A DNA stretch of 64,000 bases from Kribbella monticola (GTDB taxonomy: Bacteria; Actinomycetota; Actinomycetes; Propionibacteriales; Kribbellaceae), in assembly GCF_003261635.1 (NCBI RefSeq), contig NZ_QFXK01000027.1, forward strand, positions 248,001 to 312,000, read 5' to 3'. Below, piece after piece: positions 40,983-49,883 of the stretch. Below the pieces are notes generated by a model, which worked only from the letters and a program-made list of their open reading frames with translations, was not told where the DNA came from and did no database searches. Numbering within the stretch: position 1 is the first letter of the stretch; the number at the start of each line of letters is the position of its first letter. The translations under genes were made by a program, and so were the position numbers.

Positions 40983-42350
40983 CTACTCGCCTGCCCCGGT
41001 CAGGGCCGCCCGCAGCGGGCCGGTGTCCCGGACCCCGGCGGCGAGCAGGTCGATCATGATCCGGACCGCCAGCGCCGGGTCGAAACCGGACGGCCTGAGC
41101 GCGTCCTGCGCCCGGGCCAGTTCGATCTCGGCGAGCACCGGGTGGAGCGGCTCGGCACAGGTCCGGGTGCCGTCGAGCAATGGCCCGATCCGGTCGGCAA
41201 AAGCGCGGAACGCTTTCCAGCTGAAGTCACTGCGATAACGGTCCGGGCGGTCCCAGGCCAGGTAAAGCCGGACTATTCCCGGGTCCTCGTCGCGGAGTAT
41301 TTCGTTCGCTCCGACGACGTGATTGCGGCTGGTCGAGAATTTGCTGCCGTCGAGCAGGTAGAACTCATTCACGACTAGACCGGAAACCGGTAACGGATTC
41401 ACGCCGGCCGCGGCCCAGACAGCCTGCCAGTACAAGGCGTACCAGTAGGCGTTGTCGAGGCCGAGGAAGTGCCAGAGGTTTTCCACCCGGCCGAGTGCGG
41501 CCAGGTATCCGGGCAGATCGGCGGCGGCCGGATCGACCGCTTTGGCGACGTTGTAGAGATCGGTCAAGGCGACCTCGGTGTAAGGGCCGATCCGCAATCC
41601 ACTGAGTGCCGCGTCGCCTTCGATACCCCAGTTCGTCGGGTAGGCCAGCGCGATCTCCGGCAGGCCGTCGGCCAGTTGCCGGCCGATCAGGGCGCGGACC
41701 GACGGCGGAAGCTCGGCGCGTAGCCACATGGCCGTCAGAGCTTCGCGGTGATCCTCCATTCGCAGTACCGGAACCGTTGCCTGGAAGGGCCGTGGCTCGC
41801 CACCGCACCGGCCGCAGACCGGATCGATCATCGAGTCGACGTAGGTGAACGCCCCGCACTGCTCGCACGCGCCTCCTGCCGCTGGAGCCTTGCAACCGCG
41901 GCAGAGACCGACCAGGTAGGACTCGTGCAGGGTGCGCGAGCAGTCGCTGCAGGCATGCAGTGTGACCTCGCGCATCGGCGTGGCCCCGCTGGCGACCAGG
42001 TGGTTCATCAGCTGCCGGATGATCGGCGCGTGCTCGTCGGTCAGCGGGTCGCTGAACCGGTCGTAACCGATCCGGGCGAGTTCGTAGGTCTCCCTGATGT
42101 CGGCGCGGAAATCCGCCGTCATCACGCCGACCTCGACGCCTTCGCGTTCGGCCCGGGTGAGCACGTAGTTCTGGTGGACGTCCAAGCCGGTCGTGACGAC
42201 GACCCGCTCGCCCCTGGCCCGTGCGGCCCTGGCGGCGATGTCGGCGGCGACATAGGGACCCGCCAGGTGGCCGAGGTGCAGTGGCCCGTTGACGGTCGGC
42301 TGCGGGAAGGTGATCACCGTGACCGGTTCGATCCCGTCCTGGTCAGGCAT
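40983..42350 (-). CDS. Methionyl-tRNA synthetase-like hydrazine-forming enzyme
   Basis: A 455-residue class I MetRS homologue, shorter than true MetRS. HIGH is HLGH (25-28); KMSKS is KFSTS (337-341). A four-CxxC zinc ribbon is intact (C134/C137, C150/C153, C162/C165, C179/C182). Only about 115 residues follow KFSTS, so the anticodon-binding domain is truncated. In Spb40/Tri28-type proteins such a domain, fused to a cupin, activates glycine with ATP and esterifies it to N6-hydroxylysine before rearrangement to an N-N bond. Here it is a separate protein that overlaps the upstream cupin gene by eight bases. A housekeeping MetRS role is unlikely given this context and truncation. Confidence 0.88.
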   Translation of the reverse strand: MPDQDGIEPVTVITFPQPTVNGPLHLGHLAGPYVAADIAARAARARGERVVVTTGLDVHQNYVLTRAEREGVEVGVMTADFRADIRETYELARIGYDRFSDPLTDEHAPIIRQLMNHLVASGATPMREVTLHACSDCSRTLHESYLVGLCRGCKAPAAGGACEQCGAFTYVDSMIDPVCGRCGGEPRPFQATVPVLRMEDHREALTAMWLRAELPPSVRALIGRQLADGLPEIALAYPTNWGIEGDAALSGLRIGPYTEVALTDLYNVAKAVDPAAADLPGYLAALGRVENLWHFLGLDNAYWYALYWQAVWAAAGVNPLPVSGLVVNEFYLLDGSKFSTSRNHVVGANEILRDEDPGIVRLYLAWDRPDRYRSDFSWKAFRAFADRIGPLLDGTRTCAEPLHPVLAEIELARAQDALRPSGFDPALAVRIMIDLLAAGVRDTGPLRAALTGAGE

Positions 42351-42717
42351 GATCGGCCGTCACTGCCTCGACCGGTCTGTCATCGGCGACGGGCATCCAG
42401 TAGGCGCTGAAGACCGTCAGAAGTTCGTCGTCCGAACGATTCTGTACGACGTGTGCCTCGGTGCTGCTGAGCAGGAACGCGTTGCCGTGGGTGATTTCGT
42501 GCTCCGCGCCGCCGACCAGCACGTGCGCGGTCCCCGCGACGACGATCGACAACTCCAGTTCGGGATGCTGGTCGATCGGGCTCTCCGAACCTGGTGGAAC
42601 GCTGTACCACATTGCCTGGAAAGGCATTTGCCCGCCGAGTTCGTATTGCTCCCAGCGAACGACCCGGAGGTCTTTCACAAACAGGCTCTCGCCGGTGATC
42701 AAATCGAATGTACGCAT
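42343..42717 (-). CDS. Stand-alone cupin partner of the MetRS-like hydrazine enzyme
   Basis: A 124-residue single-domain cupin. Metal-ligand candidates H51, E55 and H89 occur in DQHPELELSIVV and STEAHVVQNRS, with GTAHVLVGG as the central turn. In known hydrazine synthases a zinc cupin fused to the MetRS-like domain catalyses rearrangement of the glycyl ester of N6-hydroxylysine to the hydrazine. Here the cupin is its own gene, first in the operon, and overlaps the MetRS-like gene. A GGAGGG Shine-Dalgarno lies nine bases before the ATG. Confidence 0.85.
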   Translation of the reverse strand: MRTFDLITGESLFVKDLRVVRWEQYELGGQMPFQAMWYSVPPGSESPIDQHPELELSIVVAGTAHVLVGGAEHEITHGNAFLLSSTEAHVVQNRSDDELLTVFSAYWMPVADDRPVEAVTADHA

Positions 42718-43078
42718 GCTTCGCTACCCTCCGTAGCCGATCCGCGACGCGGCTCAAGAAGTTGAGTGAAATGCACTGAAGGCACGGTCAGACGCTTTGA
42801 TTCAGCCTTGGACGATCACCGACGTCGCAGTGCTCCCGACCACCATCGGGACCAGAACTTCTTTGCTGCGTTGGTGATTACCCGGCGACCCCCCAGTCTC
42901 CGTGGCCGAAAATATAGGGAAGGTCGCGCTCCGAGTAAAGGGGAGTACGCAACGAATTTCAGATCACCCGTAACCGGGCCGGAAATCCTTCGTTATAGCA
43001 CCGTTTTGGCAGCGTTCGGTGAACGCGCGGGCACACACCGAAACCGGTATGGTGCGGAATCCTTGCGGTGCTGCCGAC
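42718..43078 (-). promoter_or_regulatory. Promoter region of the hydrazine operon (361-base gap without genes)
   Basis: AT-richer than its surroundings and without a convincing gene. On the minus strand a -35-like TTTACT (42939-42934) and a -10-like TATATT (42916-42911), 17 bases apart, would give a leader of nearly 190 bases. A small palindrome (CTCAA-GAAG-TTGAG, 42753-42766) lies in that leader. No strong terminator separates it from the upstream DUF4439 gene. Confidence 0.5.
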
Positions 43079-43489
43079 TCAGCTCTGGCCGGGGAAGGCC
43101 TGCGCGGTGCCGCCCCAGGTGAGCTGGGCGCGGGACGTCGCGATCAGAGCCTGGATCGCCAGGGCCCGGACCGGTTCCTTCTCGGCGGCCTCGACCAGGT
43201 CGGCGTACACGACCGACAGTCGCCGCTCGATCAGCAGTACCAGCGCCACGGCCGACGCCGTACCGGTGACAGGTTGCGGCAGGTCGTACGCCGGTTCGGC
43301 GGCGACCGGGGTCTCGCCGTCGTCGGCGAGCAGGTCGGCCAGTTGGTCGCGGCGCCGGCGGTGCTCCCCGAAGGACGCCGTGGCCTGGGCGAACCGTGCG
43401 CCGGAAAGCTTGCCGCCGGCCACGCCGACGCCGTACATGGCCGCGTGTTCGCCGGCGAGTGCGGCCTGGAGAGCTTCCTTCTCGGTCAA
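43079..43489 (-). CDS. DUF4439 ferritin-like protein
   Basis: A 136-residue all-helical protein of the DUF4439 (ferritin-like fold) family: LTEKEALQAALAGEHAAMYG, FAQATASFGEHRRRRDQL, and LLIERRLSVVYADLVEA. Function unknown; such proteins are usually encoded after rimP-divergent lipoprotein genes in actinobacteria. Start is taken as the TTG at 43489, which overlaps the previous stop as TTGA and continues straight into the conserved first helix, so expression should depend on translational coupling. Confidence 0.82.
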   Translation of the reverse strand: MTEKEALQAALAGEHAAMYGVGVAGGKLSGARFAQATASFGEHRRRRDQLADLLADDGETPVAAEPAYDLPQPVTGTASAVALVLLIERRLSVVYADLVEAAEKEPVRALAIQALIATSRAQLTWGGTAQAFPGQS

Positions 43490-44040
43490 GACGCCGCCTT
43501 CTTCTTGCCGCCGACGGTCAACGTGGCCGCGAGCTGGCTCTCGGCCGCCGCCAGCATCGCGAGCCACCGGGCCGCTTCCCCGGACACCTTCGCGGCCGCG
43601 GTCGCGTGACTGACGGACAACTTCTGCTCCCGGCCGGCCAGGTCCGCGAGAGCCGCGGCCGCGGTGCCCGGTACTGCGGGGAGCTTGCCGGGCTGGGGTG
43701 GCTCGAAGCCGCCCACCTCTTTGAGCTTGGCGAACTGGGTCGCGTGGTTCTTCACGCCGGCCGCGAGCTGGGCCCGGAGTTTCGGATAGGCCTGCAGGAC
43801 CTGGCTGTAGCGGAGCGAGAGTTGCGCGACCTGGGTGGCGGCGGTGGTCAGTGCGGCGACGACGACCGGGTCGGTACTCGGCGGCGGCGGGGTCGGACCG
43901 TCCGGCCCTTCGGTGGCGCCCGGCGTACCGCTGTGGTCTTTCTCGTCCTCGCAGCCGGTCAGCAGGGTCGCCGAACCCGCCACGACGGCGGCGCTCCGGA
44001 GAACAGCACGTCGCGACAGTCGAGAAGGCTCGGTCTGCAC
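43486..44040 (-). CDS. Tat-type lipoprotein of unknown function
   Basis: A 184-residue exported protein. LSRRAVLRSAAVVAGSATLL precedes TGC, so a twin-arginine signal ends in a lipobox with the lipidated Cys. A Pro/Asp-rich spacer (GPDGPTPPPPSTDP) leads to a helical domain (VAALTTAATQVAQLSLRYSQ). It is probably anchored outside the membrane. The GTG at 44040 is chosen because TATCGT lies seven bases upstream; the frame is open to 44148. Overlaps and precedes the DUF4439 gene; divergent from rimP. Confidence 0.8.
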   Translation of the reverse strand: MQTEPSRLSRRAVLRSAAVVAGSATLLTGCEDEKDHSGTPGATEGPDGPTPPPPSTDPVVVAALTTAATQVAQLSLRYSQVLQAYPKLRAQLAAGVKNHATQFAKLKEVGGFEPPQPGKLPAVPGTAAAALADLAGREQKLSVSHATAAAKVSGEAARWLAMLAAAESQLAATLTVGGKKKAAS

Positions 44041-44047
44041 GGCCCGA

Positions 44048-44053
44048 ACGATA
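44048..44053 (-). promoter_or_regulatory. Leaderless -10 box (TATCGT) for the lipoprotein gene
   Basis: TATCGT, seven bases, then GTG at 44040 on the minus strand. Confidence 0.45.
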
Positions 44054-44172
44054 TCCCGGACCCAGGCGCATGGCCGGACCACCCGGCGGGCCGGATAAGG
44101 TGGGCTACTGCCCTTGGCCGGATGGCCGGGGTGCGCAACGGGTGACACAACTGGAGAGAGGCAGGTCTACCT

Positions 44173-44694
44173 GTGAGCCGAAAGACTGACCACACGGACC
44201 CCACGAGCCTCGAGAACTTCCTGCGGCCGATCGTCGAGCAGTTCGGTTGCGACCTGGAAGACGTTGACGTCTCGGCGGCCGGCAAGCGGCGGCTGCTGCG
44301 GGTGCTGGTCGACCGCGACGGTGGCATCAGCCTGGACGACGTCGCCGAGGTGACCCGGGCGATCTCCAAGGCCCTGGACGCCGACGACGTGATGGGCGAC
44401 GGCGCTTACGTGCTGGAGGTGTCCAGCCCCGGGGTGGACCGGCCTCTCACGCTGCCCCGGCACTGGCGGCGCAACGTCACCCGGCTGGTCGCCGTCACGC
44501 TGGCGGGCGGCCACAAGGTGACCGGGCGGATCAGGTCCGCCACCGACGACACGGCCGAGCTGGACGTCCGGGGCCAGACCCGGACGATCGCGTTCGCGGA
44601 CGTGGAGAAGGCCAAGGTCCAGATCGAGTTCAACCGGCCAGCCGGCACCGACGACACTGAATCCGCCGTTGACGGCGCGGTAGAGGAGAACTGA
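44173..44694 (+). CDS. rimP: Ribosome maturation factor RimP
   Basis: A 173-residue 30S assembly factor. N-terminal domain [40 protein letters not shown] with AISKALD, and [20 protein letters not shown] before the C-terminal Sm-like barrel. GTG start at 44173. Its TGA overlaps the nusA ATG. First gene of the conserved rimP-nusA-ylxR-infB-rbfA-truB operon. Confidence 0.96.
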   Translation: MSRKTDHTDPTSLENFLRPIVEQFGCDLEDVDVSAAGKRRLLRVLVDRDGGISLDDVAEVTRAISKALDADDVMGDGAYVLEVSSPGVDRPLTLPRHWRRNVTRLVAVTLAGGHKVTGRIRSATDDTAELDVRGQTRTIAFADVEKAKVQIEFNRPAGTDDTESAVDGAVEEN

Positions 44695-45686
44695 TGGATA
44701 TCGACATGGCCGTCCTGCGGTCACTGGAACGCGAGAAGGACATCGCGTTCGACATCGTCGTGGAGGCGATCGAGCAGGCTCTGCTGGTGGCCTACCACCG
44801 GACCGAGGGCGCACAGCAGCAGGCGCGGGTCGAGCTGGACCGCAAGAGCGGGCACGTCACCGTGTTCGCCCGCGAACTCGCCGAGGACGGCACGGTGGCG
44901 CGCGAGTTCGACGACACGCCCGCCGACTTCGGCCGGATCGCGGCGACCACGGCCAAGCAGGTCATCCTGCAGCGGCTGCGCGACGCCGAGGACGAGGTCC
45001 GCTACGGCGAGTTCTCCGGCAAGGAGGGCGACATCCTGTCCGGCGTCATCCAGCAGGGCCGCGACCCGCGCTCGGTGATGGTCGACCTCGGCAAGATCGA
45101 GGCGGTGCTGCCTGCCCCGGAGCAGGTACCGGGGGAGAAGTACGAGCACGGCTCGCGGCTGCGGGTCTACGTCGTCGGTGTCCGGAAGGGCTTCAAGGGC
45201 CCGCAGATCACCGTCTCCCGGACGCACCCGAACCTGGTGAAGAAGCTGTTCGCCCTCGAGGTGCCGGAGATCGCCGACGGCACCGTCGAGATCACCGCGA
45301 TCGCGCGCGAGGCCGGGCACCGGACCAAGATCGCGGTCCGGACGCTGAACCCGTCGGTGAACGGCAAGGGCGCCTGCATCGGCCCGATGGGCCAGCGGGT
45401 GCGCAACATCATGCACGAGCTGCACGGCGAGAAGATCGACATCATCGACCACAGCGACGACCCGGCCACCTTCGTCGGGAATGCCCTGTCGCCGGCGCAG
45501 GTTTCTTCCGTGGAGGTCGTCGACGCCGCTGCCCGCGCCGCGCGGGTCGTCGTACCGGACTACCAGCTGTCGCTGGCGATCGGCAAGGAAGGGCAGAACG
45601 CCCGCCTCGCGGCCCGGCTGACGGGCTGGCGGATCGACATCCGGCCGGATACGGATGTGACTCGTGGGGACGAGAAGGTAGACTGA
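44694..45686 (+). CDS. nusA: Transcription termination/antitermination factor NusA
   Basis: A 330-residue RNA polymerase-binding factor. N-terminal domain with [20 protein letters not shown], an S1 domain ([20 protein letters not shown]), and two KH domains: [40 protein letters not shown], and [20 protein letters not shown]. It lacks the C-terminal acidic repeats of the E. coli protein, as is normal for actinobacteria. TGATG overlap with rimP. Confidence 0.97.
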   Translation: MDIDMAVLRSLEREKDIAFDIVVEAIEQALLVAYHRTEGAQQQARVELDRKSGHVTVFARELAEDGTVAREFDDTPADFGRIAATTAKQVILQRLRDAEDEVRYGEFSGKEGDILSGVIQQGRDPRSVMVDLGKIEAVLPAPEQVPGEKYEHGSRLRVYVVGVRKGFKGPQITVSRTHPNLVKKLFALEVPEIADGTVEITAIAREAGHRTKIAVRTLNPSVNGKGACIGPMGQRVRNIMHELHGEKIDIIDHSDDPATFVGNALSPAQVSSVEVVDAAARAARVVVPDYQLSLAIGKEGQNARLAARLTGWRIDIRPDTDVTRGDEKVD

Positions 45687-45730
45687 TCTCTCGGTCGGTC
45701 GACTGAGTCGTCACCACACCCTGAGGAACA

Positions 45731-46012
45731 GTGATCCAAACTGCAGACGCGCGCCCTGAGAAGGTTCGGGAGCGTACCTGCATCGGGTGTCGGAAGCGGT
45801 CCAGTCCGACCGATCTGCTGCGGATGACGGTGTCCGGAGGACTTGTCCTCCCGGATCCCGAGCATCGGGCACCCGGCCGTGGGGCGCACCTGCACCCGGC
45901 GACCGGATGTCTCGACCTCGCCGAGCGACGGAAAGCGTTCCCACGGGCCTTCAAGGTCGCGGGACCGTTGGACATCACGCTCGTGCGGGAACTGGTCGAG
46001 CGGCAGCAGTAA
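45731..46012 (+). CDS. ylxR: YlxR (DUF448) family RNA-binding protein
   Basis: A 93-residue small protein; RTCIGCRKRSSPTDLLRM and APGRGAHLHPATGCLDLAE are the conserved YlxR motifs. In other bacteria YlxR is a nucleoid-associated regulator or RNA-binding protein. The GTG start at 45731 fits the conserved N-terminus. Located in its usual nusA-infB slot. Confidence 0.9.
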   Translation: MIQTADARPEKVRERTCIGCRKRSSPTDLLRMTVSGGLVLPDPEHRAPGRGAHLHPATGCLDLAERRKAFPRAFKVAGPLDITLVRELVERQQ

Positions 46013-46199
46013 CAGCAAGACCAAGTGCGGTCACCAGGGCCGCCCGCGACAACCGTCGCGACGACATGAAGGCGGGTCATCGACTCATGACTACTCGATG
46101 AGTGTCCAAAAGTGATGGATACACAGCGATGAGTGCAATGCGATGAGCATGTACGTCGATTAACGGTCCGCGCCCCAGGCTCGGACCAGAGGGAGAGTA
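46013..46199 (+). other. infB leader region
   Basis: No established gene. It contains a six-codon frame (MSVQK, from 46098), a hairpin GGTCCG/CGGACC (about 46166-46188) and a GAGGGAGAG Shine-Dalgarno just before the infB GTG. Short repeated GATGAGT/CGATGAG motifs occur at 46090-46150. Whether this controls IF2 synthesis cannot be told. Confidence 0.4.
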
Positions 46200-49100
46200 G
46201 TGGCAAAGGTCCGGGTCTACGAGCTCGCGAAAGAGCTCGGAGTTACCAGCAAGGTCGTTCTGACCAGGCTGAACGACATGGGAGAGTTCGTCCGATCGGC
46301 GTCCTCGACGATCGAGGCACCCGTCGTACGACGGTTGGCGGAGGAGTTCGAGAAGAACCCGCCGAAGAAGCGCGCGGCCAAGAAGGCCGCCGCCAGTACT
46401 TCGCCTGCGACCGCGCAGGCAACAGCGCCGGTGACCCCGGCGGACAACGCACCCGAGGTCGCCGCGTCGACTCCGGCACCGGCTGTGGAGACCGAGCGCA
46501 GCGCGCCGGCCGCCCAGGCGGCTCCGGTCGCGGCCGAGCCGACGGTGACCGAGAAGGCCACGCCGGCCGCGGGAACGTCCGCGCCGTCGCCGGCTCGTCC
46601 GGGTCCGCGTCCTGGCCCCAAGCCAGGTCCGCGCGTCGAGGCCACGCCGGCCCCGGCCGCCGAGACCCCCGCGGTCGAGGCTCCGTCCTCGCCCGCGCAG
46701 CCCGCGTTCGAGGCGCCTGCCGCCAAGGCTGCACCGGCTCCGGCCGATGCTCCGGCGGCGCAGGCTCCGGCCGCACAGGCTCCGGCCGCACCGAGCCCGG
46801 CTCCGGCCGCGCCGCGGTCGGCCGACGCTCCGTCCCGTCCCGCGCCGCGTCCCGGCGTACCGGGCAACGCTCCCCGGCCGGGTGGCAACGCCCCTCGTCC
46901 GGGTGCGCCGCGTCCGGGTGGATCGCCCCGTCCGGGTGCTCCGGGTGGGCGTGACGGCGGCCAGGGCGGCCGTCCGGGCGCTCCGCGTCCGGGCAACAAC
47001 CCCTTCAGCTCGACCCAGGGCATGCAGCGCGGTGGCGCCCGTCCTGGTCCGGGTGGTGGCGCTCCGGCGGCACCGGCCCCGGGTGGTACGCCGGCAGGCA
47101 TGCCGCCGCGGCCGGCTCAGGCCCGTACCGGTGGCACCGACCGGCCGCGTCCGTCCGGCGGCGTGCCGGGCGCACCGCGTCCGAACCCGGCGATGATGCC
47201 GAAGTCCTCGGCCGGTACCTTCACCGGTCGTCCGTCCGGTCCGGGCGGCGGCGGTGGCGCGGGTGCCGGTGGTGGCGGCCGTGGCCGTCCCGGCGGCGGT
47301 TCCGGCGGTCCCGGCGCGGGTGCGCGTCCGGGTGGCGGTGGTGGTGGCGGCGGCTTCCGTCCGGGTGGTGGCCCCAGCGGCCCGCCCGGTGGTGGCGGTG
47401 GCGGTCGCCCGGGCCCGGGCAACCGGGGCCGGGGCGGAACGCAGGGTGCCTTCGGGCGTCCGGGCGGTCCGGCCCGTCGTGGTCGCAAGTCCAAGCGCGC
47501 CAAGCGCCAGGAATTCGACAACATGCAGGCTCCGGCCGTCGGCGGCGTGCGCGTCAAGCACGGTGACGGCGAGGTCGTGAAGCTGGCCCGTGGCGCCTCG
47601 CTGACGGACTTTGCCGAGAAGGTCGGCGTCGACCCGGCGTCGCTGGTCCAGGTGCTGTTCCACCTGGGCGAGATGGTGACCGCGACCCAGTCGGTCAACG
47701 AGGAGACCCTCGAACTGCTCGGCACCGAGCTGAACTACGACGTTCAGGTCGTCTCGCCGGAAGACGAGGACCGCGAGCTGCTGGAGTCCTTCGACATCGA
47801 CTTCGGTACCGACGAGGGTGGCGAGGGCGAGCTGGCGGCCCGGCCGCCGGTGGTGACCGTGATGGGTCACGTCGACCACGGTAAGACGAAGCTGCTGGAC
47901 GCGATCCGGCACGCGAACGTCGTGGCCGGCGAGGCCGGTGGCATCACCCAGCACATCGGTGCGTACCAGGTGACCACCGAGGTCGACGGCCAGGAACGCG
48001 CCATCACCTTCGTCGACACCCCGGGTCACGAGGCGTTCACCGCCATGCGTGCCCGTGGTGCGCAGGCCACCGACATCGTCATCCTGGTGGTCGCGGCCGA
48101 CGACGGCGTGATGCCGCAGACGATCGAGGCACTGAACCACGCCCGGGCGGCGAACGTCCCGATCGTGGTCGCGGTGAACAAGATCGACGTACCGGCGGCC
48201 GACCCGACCAAGGTCCGCGGTCAGCTCACCGAGTACGGCCTGGTGCCCGAGGAGTACGGCGGCGACACGATGTTCGTCGACGTCTCGGCGAAGTCGCGGA
48301 TCAACATCGACGGCCTGCTCGAAGGCGTCATCCTGACCGCGGACGCGGCGCTGGACCTCCGGGCCAACCCGGACATGCCGGCCCAGGGTCTCGCGATCGA
48401 GGCGCACCTGGACAAGGGCCGTGGACCGGTGGCGACCGTGCTGGTGCAGCGCGGAACGCTGAAGGTCGGCGACTCGATGGTGGCCGGTCCGGCGTACGGA
48501 CGGGTCCGGGCGATGCTCGACGAGCACGGCAACTCGCTGCAGGAGGCGCTGCCGTCGCGTCCGGTGCTGGTACTCGGTCTGACCGCAGTGCCGGGAGCGG
48601 GCGACAAGTTCCTGGTCGTCGACGACGACCGGATGGCTCGCCAGATCGCCGAGAAGCGGGAAGCCCGGGCACGTGCCGCGGCCAACGCGAAGCGGCGCGC
48701 ACGTCGTACGCTCGAGGACTTCATGGCCTCCATGGAGAAGGGGCAGAGCCAGGAACTGCTGCTCATCCTCAAGGGCGACGGCTCCGGTTCGGTCGAGGCG
48801 CTGGAAGACGCGCTGGTCCGGATCGAGGTCAGCGATGAGGTCAACCTGCGGGTGATCGACCGTGGTGTCGGTGCCATCAACGAGAACGATGTCAACCTGG
48901 CCATCGCCTCCGACGCCGTCATCATCGGCTTCAACGTGCGGCCGGCCGGCAAGGCCGGTGACCTGGCCGAGCGCGAGGGCGTGGACGTCCGGTACTACTC
49001 GGTCATCTACCAGGCGATCGACGACATCGAGGCGGCCCTGAAGGGCATGCTGAAGCCGGTCTACGAGGAAGTTTCTCTGGGCCAGGCGGAGATCCGGGAG

Positions 49101-49364
49101 ATCTTCCGCTCGTCGAAGGTCGGAAACATCGCCGGTTGCTGGGTGACCACCGGGGTCATCCGTCGCAACGCCAAGATCCGGCTGATCCGCGACGGTGCGG
49201 TGATCGTGGACAACGGCGACCTGTCGTCGCTCAAGCGGTTCAAGGACGACGCGTCCGAGGTCCGCGAGGGCTTCGAGTGTGGTCTGACCGTGCAGAACTA
49301 CAACGACATCAGGATCGGCGATGTCGTCGAGGCGTTCGAACTGCGCGAGAAGCCGCGCAGCTAA
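46200..49364 (+). CDS. infB: Translation initiation factor IF-2
   Basis: A 1054-residue GTPase that positions fMet-tRNA on the 30S subunit. The N-terminal IF2 helix motif is [20 protein letters not shown]. Residues 60-440 are Ala/Pro-rich, then Gly/Arg/Pro-rich (runs such as [16 protein letters not shown]), a very large disordered region. The G domain starts near 556 with [20 protein letters not shown], followed by [20 protein letters not shown] and [12 protein letters not shown]. Domains III and IV ([17 protein letters not shown]) complete it. GTG start with GAGGGAGAG upstream. Confidence 0.97.
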   Translation: MAKVRVYELAKELGVTSKVVLTRLNDMGEFVRSASSTIEAPVVRRLAEEFEKNPPKKRAAKKAAASTSPATAQATAPVTPADNAPEVAASTPAPAVETERSAPAAQAAPVAAEPTVTEKATPAAGTSAPSPARPGPRPGPKPGPRVEATPAPAAETPAVEAPSSPAQPAFEAPAAKAAPAPADAPAAQAPAAQAPAAPSPAPAAPRSADAPSRPAPRPGVPGNAPRPGGNAPRPGAPRPGGSPRPGAPGGRDGGQGGRPGAPRPGNNPFSSTQGMQRGGARPGPGGGAPAAPAPGGTPAGMPPRPAQARTGGTDRPRPSGGVPGAPRPNPAMMPKSSAGTFTGRPSGPGGGGGAGAGGGGRGRPGGGSGGPGAGARPGGGGGGGGFRPGGGPSGPPGGGGGGRPGPGNRGRGGTQGAFGRPGGPARRGRKSKRAKRQEFDNMQAPAVGGVRVKHGDGEVVKLARGASLTDFAEKVGVDPASLVQVLFHLGEMVTATQSVNEETLELLGTELNYDVQVVSPEDEDRELLESFDIDFGTDEGGEGELAARPPVVTVMGHVDHGKTKLLDAIRHANVVAGEAGGITQHIGAYQVTTEVDGQERAITFVDTPGHEAFTAMRARGAQATDIVILVVAADDGVMPQTIEALNHARAANVPIVVAVNKIDVPAADPTKVRGQLTEYGLVPEEYGGDTMFVDVSAKSRINIDGLLEGVILTADAALDLRANPDMPAQGLAIEAHLDKGRGPVATVLVQRGTLKVGDSMVAGPAYGRVRAMLDEHGNSLQEALPSRPVLVLGLTAVPGAGDKFLVVDDDRMARQIAEKREARARAAANAKRRARRTLEDFMASMEKGQSQELLLILKGDGSGSVEALEDALVRIEVSDEVNLRVIDRGVGAINENDVNLAIASDAVIIGFNVRPAGKAGDLAEREGVDVRYYSVIYQAIDDIEAALKGMLKPVYEEVSLGQAEIREIFRSSKVGNIAGCWVTTGVIRRNAKIRLIRDGAVIVDNGDLSSLKRFKDDASEVREGFECGLTVQNYNDIRIGDVVEAFELREKPRS

Positions 49365-49375
49365 GAGCCTCTAGT

Positions 49376-49415
49376 AACGTCCGGAGTGGCGGTGTGAGCC
49401 GCCGCTCCGGACGTT
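49376..49415 (+). terminator. Strong hairpin between infB and rbfA
   Basis: 17-bp stem with one G-U pair (left arm AACGTCCGGAGTGGCGG) and a six-base loop, 12 bases after the infB stop and 31 before the rbfA ATG. There is no U-run, so it may attenuate the operon or stabilise the upstream mRNA rather than fully terminate. Confidence 0.75.
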
Positions 49416-49445
49416 GTTCATGTCTGAATGAAGGAGTGAGCCCTG

Positions 49446-49883
49446 ATGGGTGAAGCAAGGGCTAAGCAACTGGCCGACCGGATCCAGGTCCTGGTGGCCG
49501 AACTGCTGGAGCGCCGCGTGAAGGATCCCCGTCTGGGCTTCGTCACGGTGACGGACGCGAAGCTGACCGGAGACCTGAGTGAGGCGAGCGTCTTCTACAC
49601 CGTGTACGGCGGTGAGCAGGAGCGCGCGTCGACCGCGGCCGCGCTGGAGTCGGCCCGTGGCCTGATCCGCAGCGAGGTCAGCAAGGCTCTCGGTCTGCGG
49701 CGCGCTCCGAGTCTGGCGTTCTACCTGGACGCGATCCCGGAGACCGCGGGCCAGATCGAGGAACTGCTGGAGAAGGCCCGGCAGGCCGACGCCGAGGTGG
49801 CCAAGGCCGCCGCCGGTGCCAAGCCGGCCGGCGACGCCGACCCCTACAAGCACCGCGAGGACGATGAGTCCGACGACGAGTGA
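49446..49883 (+). CDS. rbfA: Ribosome-binding factor A
   Basis: A 145-residue KH-like 30S maturation factor. ARAKQLADRIQVLVAELLER, DPRLGFVTVTDAKLTGDLSE and ASVFYTVYG are conserved. The C-terminus has an Ala/Asp/Glu-rich tail. ATG preceded by a GGAG-type Shine-Dalgarno. Its last 20 bases overlap truB. Confidence 0.95.
   Translation: MGEARAKQLADRIQVLVAELLERRVKDPRLGFVTVTDAKLTGDLSEASVFYTVYGGEQERASTAAALESARGLIRSEVSKALGLRRAPSLAFYLDAIPETAGQIEELLEKARQADAEVAKAAAGAKPAGDADPYKHREDDESDDE

Noticed and set aside
34435..42717. Hydroxamate siderophore cluster
   Set aside because: An N-hydroxylase alone would suggest this, but there is no acyltransferase, IucA/IucC synthetase or iron-uptake gene, and the cupin/MetRS-like pair points to N-N chemistry.
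42766..43122. 118-codon plus-strand frame in the hydrazine promoter region
   Set aside because: No Shine-Dalgarno or -10 box at its ATG and no homology signal; it enters the DUF4439 gene antisense.
46098..46115. Leader peptide MSVQK before infB
   Set aside because: No recognisable Shine-Dalgarno or regulatory codon pattern; kept only as a note in the leader region.
46077..48527. 816-codon minus-strand frame opposite infB
   Set aside because: Shadow of the Gly/Arg-rich IF2 region.
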